The position numbers were made by a program, and so were the translations under genes. Of a stretch of DNA of 64,000 bases, positions 11,654 to 23,248 are shown one piece after another. The notes under the pieces are model-generated. The model did no database searches, was not told the origin of the DNA, and saw only the letters and a program-made list of their open reading frames with translations. Source of the DNA: Tragulus kanchil (taxonomy: Eukaryota; Chordata; Mammalia; Artiodactyla; Tragulidae); contig JAIOJX010000005.1 of NCBI GenBank assembly GCA_022376925.1, positions 8,646,501 to 8,710,500 on the forward strand. Direction: 5' to 3'. The stretch's first letter is position 1. Every line of letters starts with the position of its first letter.

Positions 11654-11800
11654 GGGCTTCCCTGGTGCTCTGAAACAAGAGAGGCCACTGTGATGGGAGG
11701 CCCACACAGGCCAAAGAACAAAGATGGAAATAAATGAAAGACCAATAGTAGTGCCCACCCCCCCAAAAAAAAGATTAAAAAAAAATTTTTTTTTAATGTT
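11654..11800 (+). mobile_element. CHR-2-like SINE with internal deletion
   Basis: The head GGCTTCCCTGGTGCTCTG joins directly to the distal body (CAAGAGAGGCCACTGTGATG, GAAAGACCAATAGTAG). About 140 bp present in the full element at 7620 is missing. Followed by C-, A- and T-rich tracts to about 11810. Confidence 0.82.
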
Positions 11801-11983
11801 AAAAAAAAAAAGAAACTGAAAGCTGATGTTTAAACCTAGACTGTTTCTGCTTGGAGGAGCACTTCCTAGGTGTTCCAGGGTTGAGATCAGCAGGCATCAA
11901 GCAACTATCTCCAGCCTCAAAGGCCTTGGGCTTTGGACCCCTAGTTGTTGACCTGGCTTTGGCATCCACTGTCTGATCTTGGG

Positions 11984-12189
11984 GCTTTCCTGGTGGCTCA
12001 CTGGTAAAGAATCCGCCTGCAATGCAGGAGACCTGGGTTTGATCCCTGGGTTGGGAAGATCCCCTAGAGGAGGCCATGGCAGCCCTTTCCAGTATTCTTG
12101 CCTGGAGAATCCCCATGGACAGAGGAGCCTGGAAGACTGCAGGCAAGGGGATTGCAAAGAGTCGGGCACAGATGAGTGACGAAGCTTCC
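11984..12189 (+). mobile_element. Bov-tA SINE with target-site duplication
   Basis: Near-complete forward Bov-tA with GATCCCTGGGTTGGGAAGAT and the TATTCTTGCCTGGAGAATC body. Flanked by a 9-bp direct repeat GATCTTGGG at 11975-11983 and 12190-12198. Confidence 0.9.
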
Positions 12190-12198
12190 GATCTTGGG

Positions 12199-12852
12199 TA
12201 TTCCCTGGTCCTAACTTTGGAAAGCTTCTGACTTGCTAGGTCATTCTCTGTTCTGATCCCTACATCAGCTCTTACGACTTGGTGCCTTGTCTGACAGGGG
12301 TTGAGTCCTGGCAGCCCATAGCTGGTCCATGGACCAGCTGTAGCAGCATCGCCTGGGGGCTGGTTTGAAAGGCAGAAGCTCAGCCTCCCGTTGGCATGAC
12401 CAAACTGGGCCCGCCCTTTAGCAAGGTCCCGGGGTGATTCATTTGCACACTCCGGGTGGAGACGCCCTGGACTAGAAATTCCTGAAACAGAGCCACACCA
12501 TCCTGTATGCTCAGGAGACAGACTCGCCACTCACTGCGTGAGTCCAGGACAGTCTCTTTTAAGAAGAGAGGACCGAAAAAAAAAAAAAAAAACACCACAG
12601 GAGAGGACCAAATACAGGAAACTCAGTGGGCACCATCAGAATGTCACCTGTTTTCTGCTCTGTGGTGTTACCACCTTTTCAGCCAAAAGGACAACTTTAT
12701 TTTCTGTGAAAGGAAATTTGTATTTGGGGCATAAAAGCTCAAATGAAACGTCTAAAGGGAAAGTGCCCTTAAAATCACCTGGTGTAACATGGACACATAA
12801 AGAGAGGTTTCCCTACTGCTTTTGTAATCCCACCCATCAAAGTACACGCTGC
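12199..12852. other. Unique intergenic DNA
   Basis: Nothing recognised except an A-run near 12576-12591. Confidence 0.5.
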
Positions 12853-12989
12853 TAACCAATTGTACTTGTATCCTCCCCAAGGTATTCCTGTGCCCGTATG
12901 ATTGAGATTTGCCCCCATCCTCTCAGCCAGAAGAGAACCCCCCCCCACGATGGGCAATGCCTTTCTAGGGCTGGAATTGTAGAGATGCA

Positions 12990-13070
12990 GGGACTTCCCT
13001 GGGGGCTCAGGGGAGAAGAATCTGCCCGCAGGGGAGGAGTTAGGCGGGAGGCACGGATTCAGTTCCTGAT
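12990..13070 (+). mobile_element. SINE head fragment
   Basis: GACTTCCCTGGGGGCTCAGG and a degraded tRNA-like region ending at CAGTTCCTGATTG. Family uncertain, probably CHR-1 or Bov-tA. A second copy lies at 14084-14164. Confidence 0.6.
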
Positions 13071-13936
13071 TGACGATGTTTCTACATACATGACATAAAA
13101 ATCATGCAATCCCTGTGCGTACAGGTTTACCTAGCTATAAAATGAAAATTGCTCTTTGTGATTATTTTTCCATATGCTTTGTGAGCTAGCACGATGCAAA
13201 TCTACTAGATGGAGCCCACTGAAAGGCCTTCCATTTTAAAGGAGCAGCTCTGTGTGAAAAACATTTTGCTGAAAGAAAAGACAGCAGAGGGCCTTCCATG
13301 AAGCAGGACAACTCACACCAAACAGGGGCCTGGGGGTCGGCCAGATGGCCCGCAACTCTGCTTTCCTTCTGGATTTCTTCAGGCCTTCCCGCCAACCCTG
13401 CAGAATACTGAAGACACTCTCCAATGACCCCTGTCCTTCTGGAGTTTACAGATGTGGCTCACAGCAATGGGTGGGGCCAGCAAAGACTAGGAGACCCAGA
13501 GAGCGCTCCACAGTGAGGGCGGGACAGACCTCCAGGACGGCTGCAAGGAGGGGCTCACTTCTTAACAACGGGTTCCAGTTGCTTTACAATATCCTTCATG
13601 TGTCCTTAAGCTGGAGCTTTTATTTCTTCTTGGAGGACTAGGCCACAATCCAGCTGAGGTCATTGTTTTCCAACTCTTCTCTAATGTTTGTTTGGAAAAT
13701 CCTTCGCTTAGCTTCCTTGATCCAGTTACAATGTGATTGCTCTGAACCTCTCTGGAAAAAAAAAACAAAAAAACACACTAACATATATGTGTATACCACC
13801 TGAGCTGAACAATCCTGATGACTTGCATGCAGTGTTTTTTCACACTAAAGCTCCACCTGTCTGCCTTCTTCCTTTTATATTCCCTGACTTACGTTATAGC
13901 TATATTCCTTGAACATTCAGGGCCCACTGCTCAGGG

Positions 13937-13972
13937 CTTCCTGGGTGGCTCTGGTGGTAAGGAAACTGCCTG
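13937..13972 (+). mobile_element. Bov-tA head cut by a junction
   Basis: GGCTTCCTGGGTGGCTCTGG then AAACTGCCTG, where the first copy of doublet 4 stops. The intact counterpart begins at 15031. Confidence 0.8.
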
Positions 13973-14083
13973 TAACCATTTTGCCCCCGTATCGGATTGA
14001 GATTTGCCCCCATCCTCTCAGCCAGAAGAGAACCCCCCCCACGATGGGCAATGCCTTTCTAGGGCTGGAATTGTAGAGATGCA

Positions 14084-14164
14084 GGGACTTCCCTGGGGGC
14101 TCAGGGGAGAAGAATCTGCCCGCAGGGGAGGAGTTAGGCGGGAGGCACGGATTCAGTTCCTGAT
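14084..14164 (+). mobile_element. SINE head fragment, second copy in doublet 4
   Basis: Same fragment as 12990-13070. Confidence 0.6.
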
Positions 14165-15030
14165 TGACGATGTTTCTACATACATGACATAAAAATCATG
14201 CAATCCCTGTGCGTACAGGTTTACCTAGCTATAAAATGAAAATTGCTCTTTGTGATTATTTTTCCATATGCTTTGTGAGCTAGCACGATGCAAATCTACT
14301 AGATGGAGCCCACTGAAAGGCCTTCCATTTTAAAGGAGCAGCTCTGTGTGAAAAACATTTTGCTGAAAGAAAAGACAGCAGAGGGCCTTCCATGAAGCAG
14401 GACAACTCACACCAAACAGGGGCCTGGGGGTCGGCCAGATGGCCCGCAACTCTGCTTTCCTTCTGGATTTCTTCAGGCCTTCCCGCCAACCCTGCAGAAT
14501 ACTGAAGACACTCTCCAATGACCCCTGTCCTTCTGGAGTTTACAGATGTGGCTCACAGCAATGGGTGGGGCCAGCAAAGACTAGGAGACCCAGAGAGCGC
14601 TCCACAGTGAGGGCGGGACAGACCTCCAGGACGGCTGCAAGGAGGGGCTCACTTCTTAACAACGGGTTCCAGTTGCTTTACAATATCCTTCATGTGTCCT
14701 TAAGCTGGAGCTTTTATTTCTTCTTGGAGGACTAGGCCACAATCCAGCTGAGGTCATTGTTTTCCAACTCTTCTCTAATGTTTGTTTGGAAAATCCTTCG
14801 CTTAGCTTCCTTGATCCAGTTACAATGTGATTGCTCTGAACCTCTCTGGAAAAAAAAAACAAAAAAACACACTAACATATATGTGTATACCACCTGAGCT
14901 GAACAATCCTGATGACTTGCATGCAGTGTTTTTTCACACTAAAGCTCCACCTGTCTGCCTTCTTCCTTTTATATTCCCTGACTTACGTTATAGCTATATT
15001 CCTTGAACATTCAGGGCCCACTGCTCAGGG

Positions 15031-15135
15031 CTTCCTGGGTGGCTCTGGTGGTAAGGAAACTGCCTGCCATACAGGAAACCTGGGTTCAATCCCGGGTCAG
15101 TAAGATCGCCTGGAGAAGGAAATAGCAACCCACAC
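15031..15135 (+). mobile_element. Bov-tA SINE, 5' half
   Basis: Forward Bov-tA running to AGCAACCCACAC, interrupted by an LTR-bearing insertion and resuming near 15499 in register with the family consensus. Confidence 0.88.
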
Positions 15136-15498
15136 TGTAAAAGGGAATGCATAATGGTTTACTGATGGTTACTGGTTAAAGATTCATCTGTTAGCATTGA
15201 TTGTTGTCTGTTAATTGTAACTAACTGCGATTAACGAAGAAGCCCCTACACTATTCTGTTGATTGTAAGAGGGAATGAGCATGTGCGTCCAATCTCAATC
15301 AAAGGGGAGGGTCTTGCGCCATTGGTTGGATCAACCTTTAAAAACCGCCCTTTACTTCCATTGGGGCTCTCGCAGGAAACTTAGTTCCTTGCGGGTGGTC
15401 GCTGGCGCCAGCCTAAATAAACCTCATTTCCATCTACCACAAGCGGAGTTGGGTGCTTCACTGAGTGCACCTCACAGCATTTGGGGCTTGTCTGGGAA
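15136..15498 (+). mobile_element. Retroviral LTR plus primer-binding-site-like sequence inserted in a SINE
   Basis: Starts with TGTAAAAGGG and ends in CA at 15478-15479, giving a 344-bp LTR. Promoter-like elements: CCAAT at 15289-15293, inverted ATTGG near 15321, TATA-like TTTAAAAA near 15337, and AATAAA at 15416-15421. After CA come TT and TGGGGCTTGTCTGGGAA, which resembles the gammaretroviral proline-tRNA primer-binding site (one base shorter, a few changes), with the usual CA-TT-PBS spacing. No gag, pol or env sequence follows; the interrupted SINE resumes. Likely an old class I endogenous retrovirus remnant. The exact target-site duplication is not resolved. Confidence 0.75.
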
Positions 15499-15600
15499 CA
15501 ACTCCAGTATTCTTGCCTGGGAAATCCCATGGACAGAGGAGACTGGCGGGCTACAGTCCGTGGGGTCACAGAGTTGGACACAACCGAGCAACTCTCACTT
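15499..15600 (+). mobile_element. Bov-tA SINE, 3' half
   Basis: Continues the element begun at 15031: ACTCCAGTATTCTTGCCTGG through GACACAACCGAGCAACTC. Confidence 0.88.
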
Positions 15601-15739
15601 TTGCTTTCCCGCTCTGAAGAAATCTCATCTGAGCACGTGCCACATCCCTCTGCCAAGGAGACTGTCTGGTCTTCTTAATATGTGGGGTCTGGAGAGAAAG
15701 GATTACTCCCTTTTGGAAAGGTATGACCCGTGTGTTTAG

Positions 15740-16175
15740 TTTGTCTGTGTATTGGTTTCCAGTCCCTGCGCTAACCAGTTAACACAAATGTAGTGAGCTA
15801 GAGCAATAATTTATCATCGTATGTTTCTGGAAGTCAGACGTCCAAACCTGTCTCCTTAGACTGAAGCACAAGGAGGGCGGGTCCCCCGGACAGCCTGGGG
15901 AGGGTCCATTCCCTGCCCGGTTCAGCTTCCCAAGGCTGCCAGTGTTCCGAGACTCGCAGCGGTGTCTCTCTGACCTTCGCGTCCATCACGACATCTCCTC
16001 TGATCCGGACCCTCGTGCCTCTCCCTCGAAGGAATCCTGGAGGCGACATCCTTAACTTAATCACACCGGCAGGGTCCCTTTGCAGTGGGTAAGATCACAA
16101 GGTCATTGCTCTGGGGATGCGGATGTGGACATCTTTAGGGGACTTTATTCTGTCTGTCTTTATTCTCTCTGCCAC
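15740..16175 (+). mobile_element. Ancient placental repeat (L1M 3'-UTR-like), family uncertain
   Basis: Diverged from a widespread mammalian repeat. Recognisable pieces include AATAATTTATCATC, GGAAGTCAGACGTCC, CATCCTTAACTTAATCACA and GGATGTGGACATCTTTAGGG. I associate these with an old L1-type 3' region but am not certain of the family. Its 3' part recurs at 17183-17284 because of doublet 5. Confidence 0.5.
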
Positions 16176-16335
16176 AGACCAAAAGACCAAACTACTGAAA
16201 TTGTAACCTCTCAACGTATCATGTTCCACCAGCTCAGGTGGAACTCTGCTTATTGCCTACCACTCGCGCTGCTTGGAATCAAACCACTTAACATTTCCAG
16301 AGAGGGGAAGGCAGAACCATACTTTCGACGGACCT

Positions 16336-16545
16336 TAGCTGTTGTTCAGTTGCTAAGTCATGTCTGACACTTTGAAGCCCCCTGGACTGTAGCCCACCGG
16401 GCTTCTCTGTCCGTGGGATTCTCCAGGCAAGATGACTAGAGTGGGTGGCCATTTCCTTCACCAGAGGCTCTTTCCAACCCAGGGATGGAACCTGCATCTC
16501 CTGCATTGCAGGCAGATTCTTTACTACTGAGTCACAGAGGGAGCC
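16336..16545 (-). mobile_element. Bov-tA SINE
   Basis: Reversed copy: GTTGCTAAGTCATGTCTGAC arm, CAGGCAAGATGACTAGAGTG body, ends GAGGGAGCCC. Confidence 0.88.
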
Positions 16546-17443
16546 CAGTTGGACAAGTATTATGGGCTATTGGCACAGCTGTCCTTTGGGACCACTAGCT
16601 GTTAGTCTGCAGAGATGCTGTCTCTGCATGTGGTTTTGAAGAACTAGAGTCACTTTCCCTACAGGAAGTATATTTATAGATTTCCCAGAAACCCTCTGTT
16701 GTTGGTAAACTCGCTCTGACCTAGGGCGTCAGCCCATGAGCCGAGTGAGCCCAGGCACTATTAGGGAGATCGATGTTTGTCTTGCTTTCTGGTGTACCTC
16801 TCATTTGTCCTTCACTTAACTAGCCAACAGCTTGGCATATCTGCTTAATTTTGTTCAAAACAGAAGCTCTGGAATGCCCTCATGGTTGTAATTCAAGACC
16901 CTGTTATAGATTACGTCCACATTTGACTTCCTTTTATTGAATGTCTGTCGTGGGTGGTGGGTTGAGCTGGGTTCCGGGCATGGAGAACAGTCAGTTTGAT
17001 GGAAACGGAGCTTCTGTCAGCTTGTTCTCCTCCAGTAGATAAGAGGTCAAGCGGCTTAAGGTGATAAGCACAGTGTGGTCTAACCACCTCCATTATTCTC
17101 TGATCTGCAGGAGAAGAGCCAGGTGCCCGGACCTCAGCCTGTGTCTCTCTGGGGATGATCGGATGTGGACATCTTTAAGGGGTCCCTTTGCAGTGGGTAA
17201 GATCACAAGGTCATTGCTCTGGGGATGCGGATGTGGACATCTTTAGGGGACTTTATTCTGTCTGTCTTTATTCTCTCTGCCACAGACCAAAAGACCAAAC
17301 TACTGAAATTGTAACCTCTCAACGTATCATGTTCCACCAGCTCAGGTGGAACTCTGCTTATTGCCTACCACTCGCGCTGCTTGGAATCAAACCACTTAAC
17401 ATTTCCAGAGAGGGGAAGGCAGAACCATACTTTCGACGGACCT

Positions 17444-17653
17444 TAGCTGTTGTTCAGTTGCTAAGTCATGTCTGACACTTTGAAGCCCCCTGGACTGTAG
17501 CCCACCGGGCTTCTCTGTCCGTGGGATTCTCCAGGCAAGATGACTAGAGTGGGTGGCCATTTCCTTCACCAGAGGCTCTTTCCAACCCAGGGATGGAACC
17601 TGCATCTCCTGCATTGCAGGCAGATTCTTTACTACTGAGTCACAGAGGGAGCC
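17444..17653 (-). mobile_element. Bov-tA SINE, second copy in doublet 5
   Basis: Same element as 16336-16545. Confidence 0.88.
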
Positions 17654-18021
17654 CAGTTGGACAAGTATTATGGGCTATTGGCACAGCTGTCCTTTGGGAC
17701 CACTAGCTGTTAGTCTGCAGAGATGCTGTCTCTGCATGTGGTTTTGAAGAACTAGAGTCACTTTCCCTACAGGAAGTATATTTATAGATTTCCCAGAAAC
17801 CCTCTGTTGTTGGTAAACTCGCTCTGACCTAGGGCGTCAGCCCATGAGCCGAGTGAGCCCAGGCACTATTAGGGAGATCGATGTTTGTCTTGCTTTCTGG
17901 TGTACCTCTCATTTGTCCTTCACTTAACTAGCCAACAGCTTGGCATATCTGCTTAATTTTGTTCAAAACAGAAGCTCTGGAATGCCCTCATGGTTGTAAT
18001 TCAAGACCCTGTTATAGATTA

Positions 18022-20279
18022 CGTCCACATTTGACTTCCTTTTATTGAATGTCTGTCGTGGGTGGTGGGTTGAGCTGGGTTCCGGGCATGGAGAACAGTC
18101 AGTTTGATGGAAACGGAGCTTCTGTCAGCTTGTTCTCCTCCAGTAGATAAGAGGTCAAGCGGCTTAAGGTGATAAGCACAGTGTGGTCTAACCACCTCCA
18201 TTATTCTCTGATCTGCAGGAGAAGAGCCAGGTGCCCGGACCTCAGCCTGACTTCAGGATTCTCACCTCCTAGTCTCCAATCAAAGGGAAGTTCTGTTTCA
18301 AAATGTGTGTCTGTCTGTGGTCTATCCAAAGCCACTTGTAAGTTTTTCTGTTCCTTAAGGAGAAAATAGTAAACAAAGCCATAAGAGAGGGATTTGAACT
18401 GTCTTCAGCCTTTCTTAGGGGGTGTGGAGGAGCTGGCCTGAGACTGTTCTTGAGGGCATGTCATTCCCAGTCCCTGGCTCGGCTGTTTGGTTATATCAGG
18501 CTTGCAGCTTGCTGCTTCCATGCCAGAGCCATTTACACCATGAAAACCTCCAAATGCTGCAAATCAGAGCGCTCCTTTTCCTCTCTCGGAAGAACTCATT
18601 TGACAGCTCACTAACACATGCATTCTGTGTATTTACCAGAGTCTATTAAAATAGGTATTCAATTAATTATATGAAGAAATGTTAATACGTGTTAGGAGTA
18701 GTTGTTGAATAATGTTTAAAAGAGCAATATTTTTAAGTCACAGATTTGTGTACTGCAGGAATTCATCAGTCAGAATATTTTCCCGTTTGCCAGGTGAGGA
18801 GGCAGACTCAATCTGAGTCCCGTTTTTTTTTTTTTTTTTTTTTGGATGACAAGCCAGATTCACTTGGAAATGCCTTTCTGTGCTTTCCCCAAAGGTTCAC
18901 TTCTTAGGACCCAGGGCTTATGGGTATCCACGGGGACACGATAGTCAATGTTTTGTTGGTGGGGGAGGCTGAGAGAGGGAGCAAGCCCAGGATTCAGAGA
19001 TTTCGGTGGACAAGTCAGGAATGATTTTCCTCTGCCTAAACTTGTAACAATTAACAAGAAAAACAAGTCTTGTTTTCACCAGTCCTTTATTAATTCCAAA
19101 CCACCTTTGCATGTCCGGTCAGGAGCTCCAATGCCCCGACGGTCAGCTGCAGAAGTTACCGGGTCCACATTTGACTTCCTTTTATTGAATGTCGTCGTGG
19201 GTGGTGGGTTGAGCTGGGTTCCGGGCATGGAGAACAGTCAGTTTGATGGAAACGGAGCTTCTGTCAGCTTGTTCTCCTCCAGTAGATAAGAGGTCAAGCG
19301 GCTTAAGGTGATAAGCACAGTGTGGTCTAACCACCTCCATTATTCTCTGATCTGCAGGAGAAGAGCCAGGTGCCCGGACCTCAGCCTGACTTCAGGATTC
19401 TCACCTCCTAGTCTCCAATCAAAGGGAAGTTCTGTTTCAAAATGTGTGTCTGTCTGTGGTCTATCCAAAGCCACTTGTAAGTTTTTCTGTTCCTTAAGGA
19501 GAAAATAGTAAACAAAGCCATAAGAGAGGGATTTGAACTGTCTTCAGCCTTTCTTAGGGGGTGTGGAGGAGCTGGCCTGAGACTGTTCTTGAGGGCATGT
19601 CATTCCCAGTCCCTGGCTCGGCTGTTTGGTTATATCAGGCTTGCAGCTTGCTGCTTCCATGCCAGAGCCATTTACACCATGAAAACCTCCAAATGCTGCA
19701 AATCAGAGCGCTCCTTTTCCTCTCTCGGAAGAACTCATTTGACAGCTCACTAACACATGCATTCTGTGTATTTACCAGAGTCTATTAAAATAGGTATTCA
19801 ATTAATTATATGAAGAAATGTTAATACGTGTTAGGAGTAGTTGTTGAATAATGTTTAAAAGAGCAATATTTTTAAGTCACAGATTTGTGTACTGCAGGAA
19901 TTCATCAGTCAGAATATTTTCCCGTTTGCCAGGTGAGGAGGCAGACTCAATCTGAGTCCCGTTTTTTTTTTTTTTTTTTTTTGGATGACAAGCCAGATTC
20001 ACTTGGAAATGCCTTTCTGTGCTTTCCCCAAAGGTTCACTTCTTAGGACCCAGGGCTTATGGGTATCCACGGGGACACGATAGTCAATGTTTTGTTGGTG
20101 GGGGAGGCTGAGAGAGGGAGCAAGCCCAGGATTCAGAGATTTCGGTGGACAAGTCAGGAATGATTTTCCTCTGCCTAAACTTGTAACAATTAACAAGAAA
20201 AACAAGTCTTGTTTTTCACCAGTCCTTTATTAATTCCAAACCACCTTTGCATGTCCGGTCAGGAGCTCCAATGCCCCGA
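18022..20279 (+). repeat. Tandem doublet 6 (18022-19139 / 19140-20279)
   Basis: Period 1139-1140 bp. Clean homology starts at 18023/19163. The 23 bp 19140-19162 is noisy and looks like collapsed sequence from upstream of 18022. Segment 18022-18249 is also the end of doublet 5, so it occurs three times (from 16914, 18022 and 19163). No coding content seen. Confidence 0.95.
18823..18843. repeat. Poly-T tract
   Basis: About 21 T; the matching tract in the second copy lies near 19963-19982. Confidence 0.9.
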
Positions 20280-20964
20280 GTCGGGGTCAGCCACAGGCCG
20301 TTAACAGGACTCTCAGCTGCAGAAACCTCCACAACGCAGGTGGGCACATGGGCTCAGGGAGAAGTCAGGAGAGAGGCAGGTGTCTTTGTGTGTCCGAGTT
20401 CAGGAAATCGTCCTTCCAAGACTACCCAAACCAAATGGATTGATCTGTTATAAAAGTGTCCACAAGGGGAAAATGGACCATGAAACAGCCTGTAGGAGCA
20501 TAGACCTTCTGTCGTGAGTGTCCCGAGAAGAACATGTGGGTGTTTCTTCTGTCAGCATTCCACGGGCTTGCAGCACTCCCGGCTCCGTGGGCTGGCCTCA
20601 GTCCACACTGAGCCCGCTGCAGCATGTCCGGGGAGGTCAAGTGTCGCATGTGGACTCAATCACAGATGTCCCTTTCCTTCTTCCAGCCCACAAGTCACTG
20701 AACCATGTGGGGCGAAGGTTAGACTTGTAGTTCTTGGCGATTGCTCTGCGTTCCCGGGAGCCGTCTTCCCTCCCCATGGTCCTCTGGCCTCCGCATGTCA
20801 CTTCTCACCCCTTAACCTGGCCCCATCATGTAATACCCCTTGTAAAACTAAACAAACAGGAAAGATTGTATAATGAGCAGTTTACCTATGAGCTCTGGTA
20901 TGCTGTAAAAGCTGAGTCATATTCAACCCCCTAAGGTGAATCTGGTTGTGTGATTTTTATATAG

Positions 20965-21176
20965 TGTTGCTGTTTAGTTGCTAAATCATGTCCAACCTTT
21001 TGGGACCCCCTGGACTGTAGCTTGCCAGGCTCCTCTGTCCATTGCATTTTCCAGGCAAGAAGACGGGAGTGGATAGCCATTTCCTTCTCTGGGGGATCTT
21101 CCCAATTCATGGATCAAACCCACATCTCCTGCATTAGCAAGGGGATTCTTTACCTCTCAGCCACCAGAGAAGCCCA
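20965..21176 (-). mobile_element. Bov-tA SINE
   Basis: Reversed copy: GTTGCTAAATCATGTCC arm, CAGGCAAGAAGACGGGAGTG body, ends CACCAGAGAAGCCC. Confidence 0.88.
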
Positions 21177-22085
21177 TTTTACATAGTGGCCTCTGGAGAT
21201 GATGGGGTTTCTGATCACAGCAGACCCCACAGCAAAGGTTGCAGGTTATCAGAGCAGCTAATCCCAGCAATTTTGCTAGCTTCCCCCTACCCTACTTTTT
21301 CAAACTCCTTAGCATAACAAGAAAAACAAGTCTTGTTTTTAAAGTCCTTTATTAATTCCAAACCACCTTTGCATGTCCGGTCAGGAGCTCCAATGCCCCA
21401 GTCGGGGTCAGCCACAGGCCGTTAACAGGACTCTCAGCTGCAGAAACCTCCACAACGCAGGTGGGCACATGGGCTCAGGGAGAAGTCAGGAGAGAGGCAG
21501 GTGTCTTTGTGTGTCCGAGTTCAGGAAATCGTCCTTCCAAGACTACCCAAACCAAATGGATTGATCTGTTATAAAAGTGTCCACAAGGGGAAAATGGACC
21601 ATGAAACAGCCTGTAGGAGCATAGACCTTCTGTCGTGAGTGTCCCGAGAAGAACATGTGGGTGTTTCTTCTGTCAGCATTCCACGGGCTTGCAGCACTCC
21701 CGGCTCCGTGGGCTGGCCTCAGTCCACACTGAGCCCGCTGCAGCATGTCCGGGGAGGTCAAGTGTCGCATGTGGACTCAATCACAGATGTCCCTTTCCTT
21801 CTTCCAGCCCACAAGTCACTGAACCATGTGGGTCGAAGGTTAGACTTGTAGTTCTTGGCGATTGCTCTGCGTTCCCGGGAGCCGTCTTCCCTCCCCATGG
21901 TCCTCTGGCCTCCGCATGTCACTTCTCACCCCTTAACCTGGCCCCATCATGTAATACCCCTTGTAAAACTAAACAAACAGGAAAGATTGTATAATGAGCA
22001 GTTTACCTATGAGCTCTGGTATGCTGTAAAAGCTGAGTCATATTCAACCCCCTAAGGTGAATCTGGTTGTGTGATTTTTATATAG

Positions 22086-22297
22086 TGTTGCTGTTTAGTT
22101 GCTAAATCATGTCCAACCTTTTGGGACCCCCTGGACTGTAGCTTGCCAGGCTCCTCTGTCCATTGCATTTTCCAGGCAAGAAGACGGGAGTGGATAGCCA
22201 TTTCCTTCTCTGGGGGATCTTCCCAATTCATGGATCAAACCCACATCTCCTGCATTAGCAAGGGGATTCTTTACCTCTCAGCCACCAGAGAAGCCCA
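22086..22297 (-). mobile_element. Bov-tA SINE, second copy in doublet 7
   Basis: Same element as 20965-21176. Confidence 0.88.
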
Positions 22298-22438
22298 TTT
22301 TACATAGTGGCCTCTGGAGATGATGGGGTTTCTGATCACAGCAGACCCCACAGCAAAGGTTGCAGGTTATCAGAGCAGCTAATCCCAGCAATTTTGCTAG
22401 CTTCCCCCTACCCTACTTTTTCAAACTCCTTAGCATAA

Positions 22439-23199
22439 AATAACCAGGACTAACCTTTGCTGTCTATCCCCTTGAAAGAGTTTCTAAGGCTCGGCAAAGG
22501 TGAATCTGGCCACAAGAACACACCATGCAACAGCGTGGGAAGCTTAGAGGCTGGGGATCAGGGAGGATCCCCCTGCCACGAGGTGCGGGCTGGGCCATGA
22601 CGGTGATCAGCCTGGAGAGGGAGAGATGGAGGGGTCAAGGGAAAGGCAAAATGGAAGAGATTTTGTTCCTGATGAGATTTAGGGATTCGAGCATTTGGAA
22701 GAAGCGACTCGATCCCCAAGGGCTCGAGTAGGAGCCCTGGGAGAATGGGGAGACCACTGACAGATGTGGGGAGAAATCAGATGGGATTGGTCCTGGAGCG
22801 GTGAATGCAGAAGGGACAAATCCTTGAATAGCACTGCGTTCCTAAACGTGGGCTCTGTGGTACCAGTTCACGGGACAATGCTATCAAAAAGATACTAATG
22901 CTAAGTAAGCACTGACTTGCCTGAGGCCGTTGTGCTGGGGGCAGAAGAGAGCAAACTAAAGCGGGTCAACCCCCTCCTCTCCCTGGAGGACTGTTCCCCT
23001 TGACGCGTTGTTACTGTTATGCGTTTATAGCCTCTTGAGATAGAGCAAGATTCCTGGCAGCCACTCAGATAGGACTTACTTGCCAAGTGAGACCACCTGG
23101 AAAGGTTCAATCCCAGAAAAATTTATCCTGAGTCATTCCCTTATTCCACAAACACTGGCTGAGTATCCTATTGGACAGGCATCGGGCTTGGCCCTGCTG

Positions 23200-23201
<2 letters not shown>
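22439..23201. other. Unique intergenic DNA
   Basis: No gene. The stretch 23127-23195 (TTATTCCACAAACACTGGCT...GGACAGGCAT) resembles the common L2/MIR-type remnant with an AACA.ATA.T.GAG pattern, weakly. Confidence 0.4.

Positions 23202-23247
<46 letters not shown>
23202..23247. repeat. (GT)n microsatellite
   Basis: About 46 bp of GT, abutting a reversed Bov-tA SINE. Confidence 0.95.

Positions 23248-23248
<1 letters not shown>

Larger units (their letters stand above)
12853..15066 (+). repeat. Tandem doublet 4 (12853-13972 / 13973-15066)
   Basis: Period 1094-1095 bp. Clean homology starts at 12900/13995. The 22 bp 13973-13994 reads as a collapsed version of 12853-12899 (TAACCA...TGCCC...GTAT kept, intervening bases lost), so the second copy starts with degraded sequence. 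Confidence 0.94.
15962..18249 (+). repeat. Tandem doublet 5 (15962-17140 / 17141-18249)
   Basis: Period 1108 bp in the clean part (from 16072/17180). The first 40 bp of the second copy (17141-17180) is a collapsed version of 15962-16072, keeping GTGTCTCTCTG, a GATC.GG motif and a GACATCTTTAA-like motif in order with the intervening bases lost. Confidence 0.95.
20191..22438 (+). repeat. Tandem doublet 7 (20191-21314 / 21315-22438)
   Basis: Period 1124, falling to 1121 bp through small indels near 20216/21340. The junction shares TAA. The first 90 bp is also the end of doublet 6, so it occurs three times (from 19051, 20191 and 21315). Only one clear substitution was noticed between the copies (20714 versus 21835). 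Confidence 0.95.

Noticed and set aside
11799..12530. 243-codon reverse open frame
   Set aside because: It runs through a Bov-tA SINE and homopolymer tracts; composition is repeat-derived.
15499..15740. Retroviral internal coding region after the LTR
   Set aside because: The sequence after the primer site is the rest of the SINE; no gag, pol or env similarity was seen.
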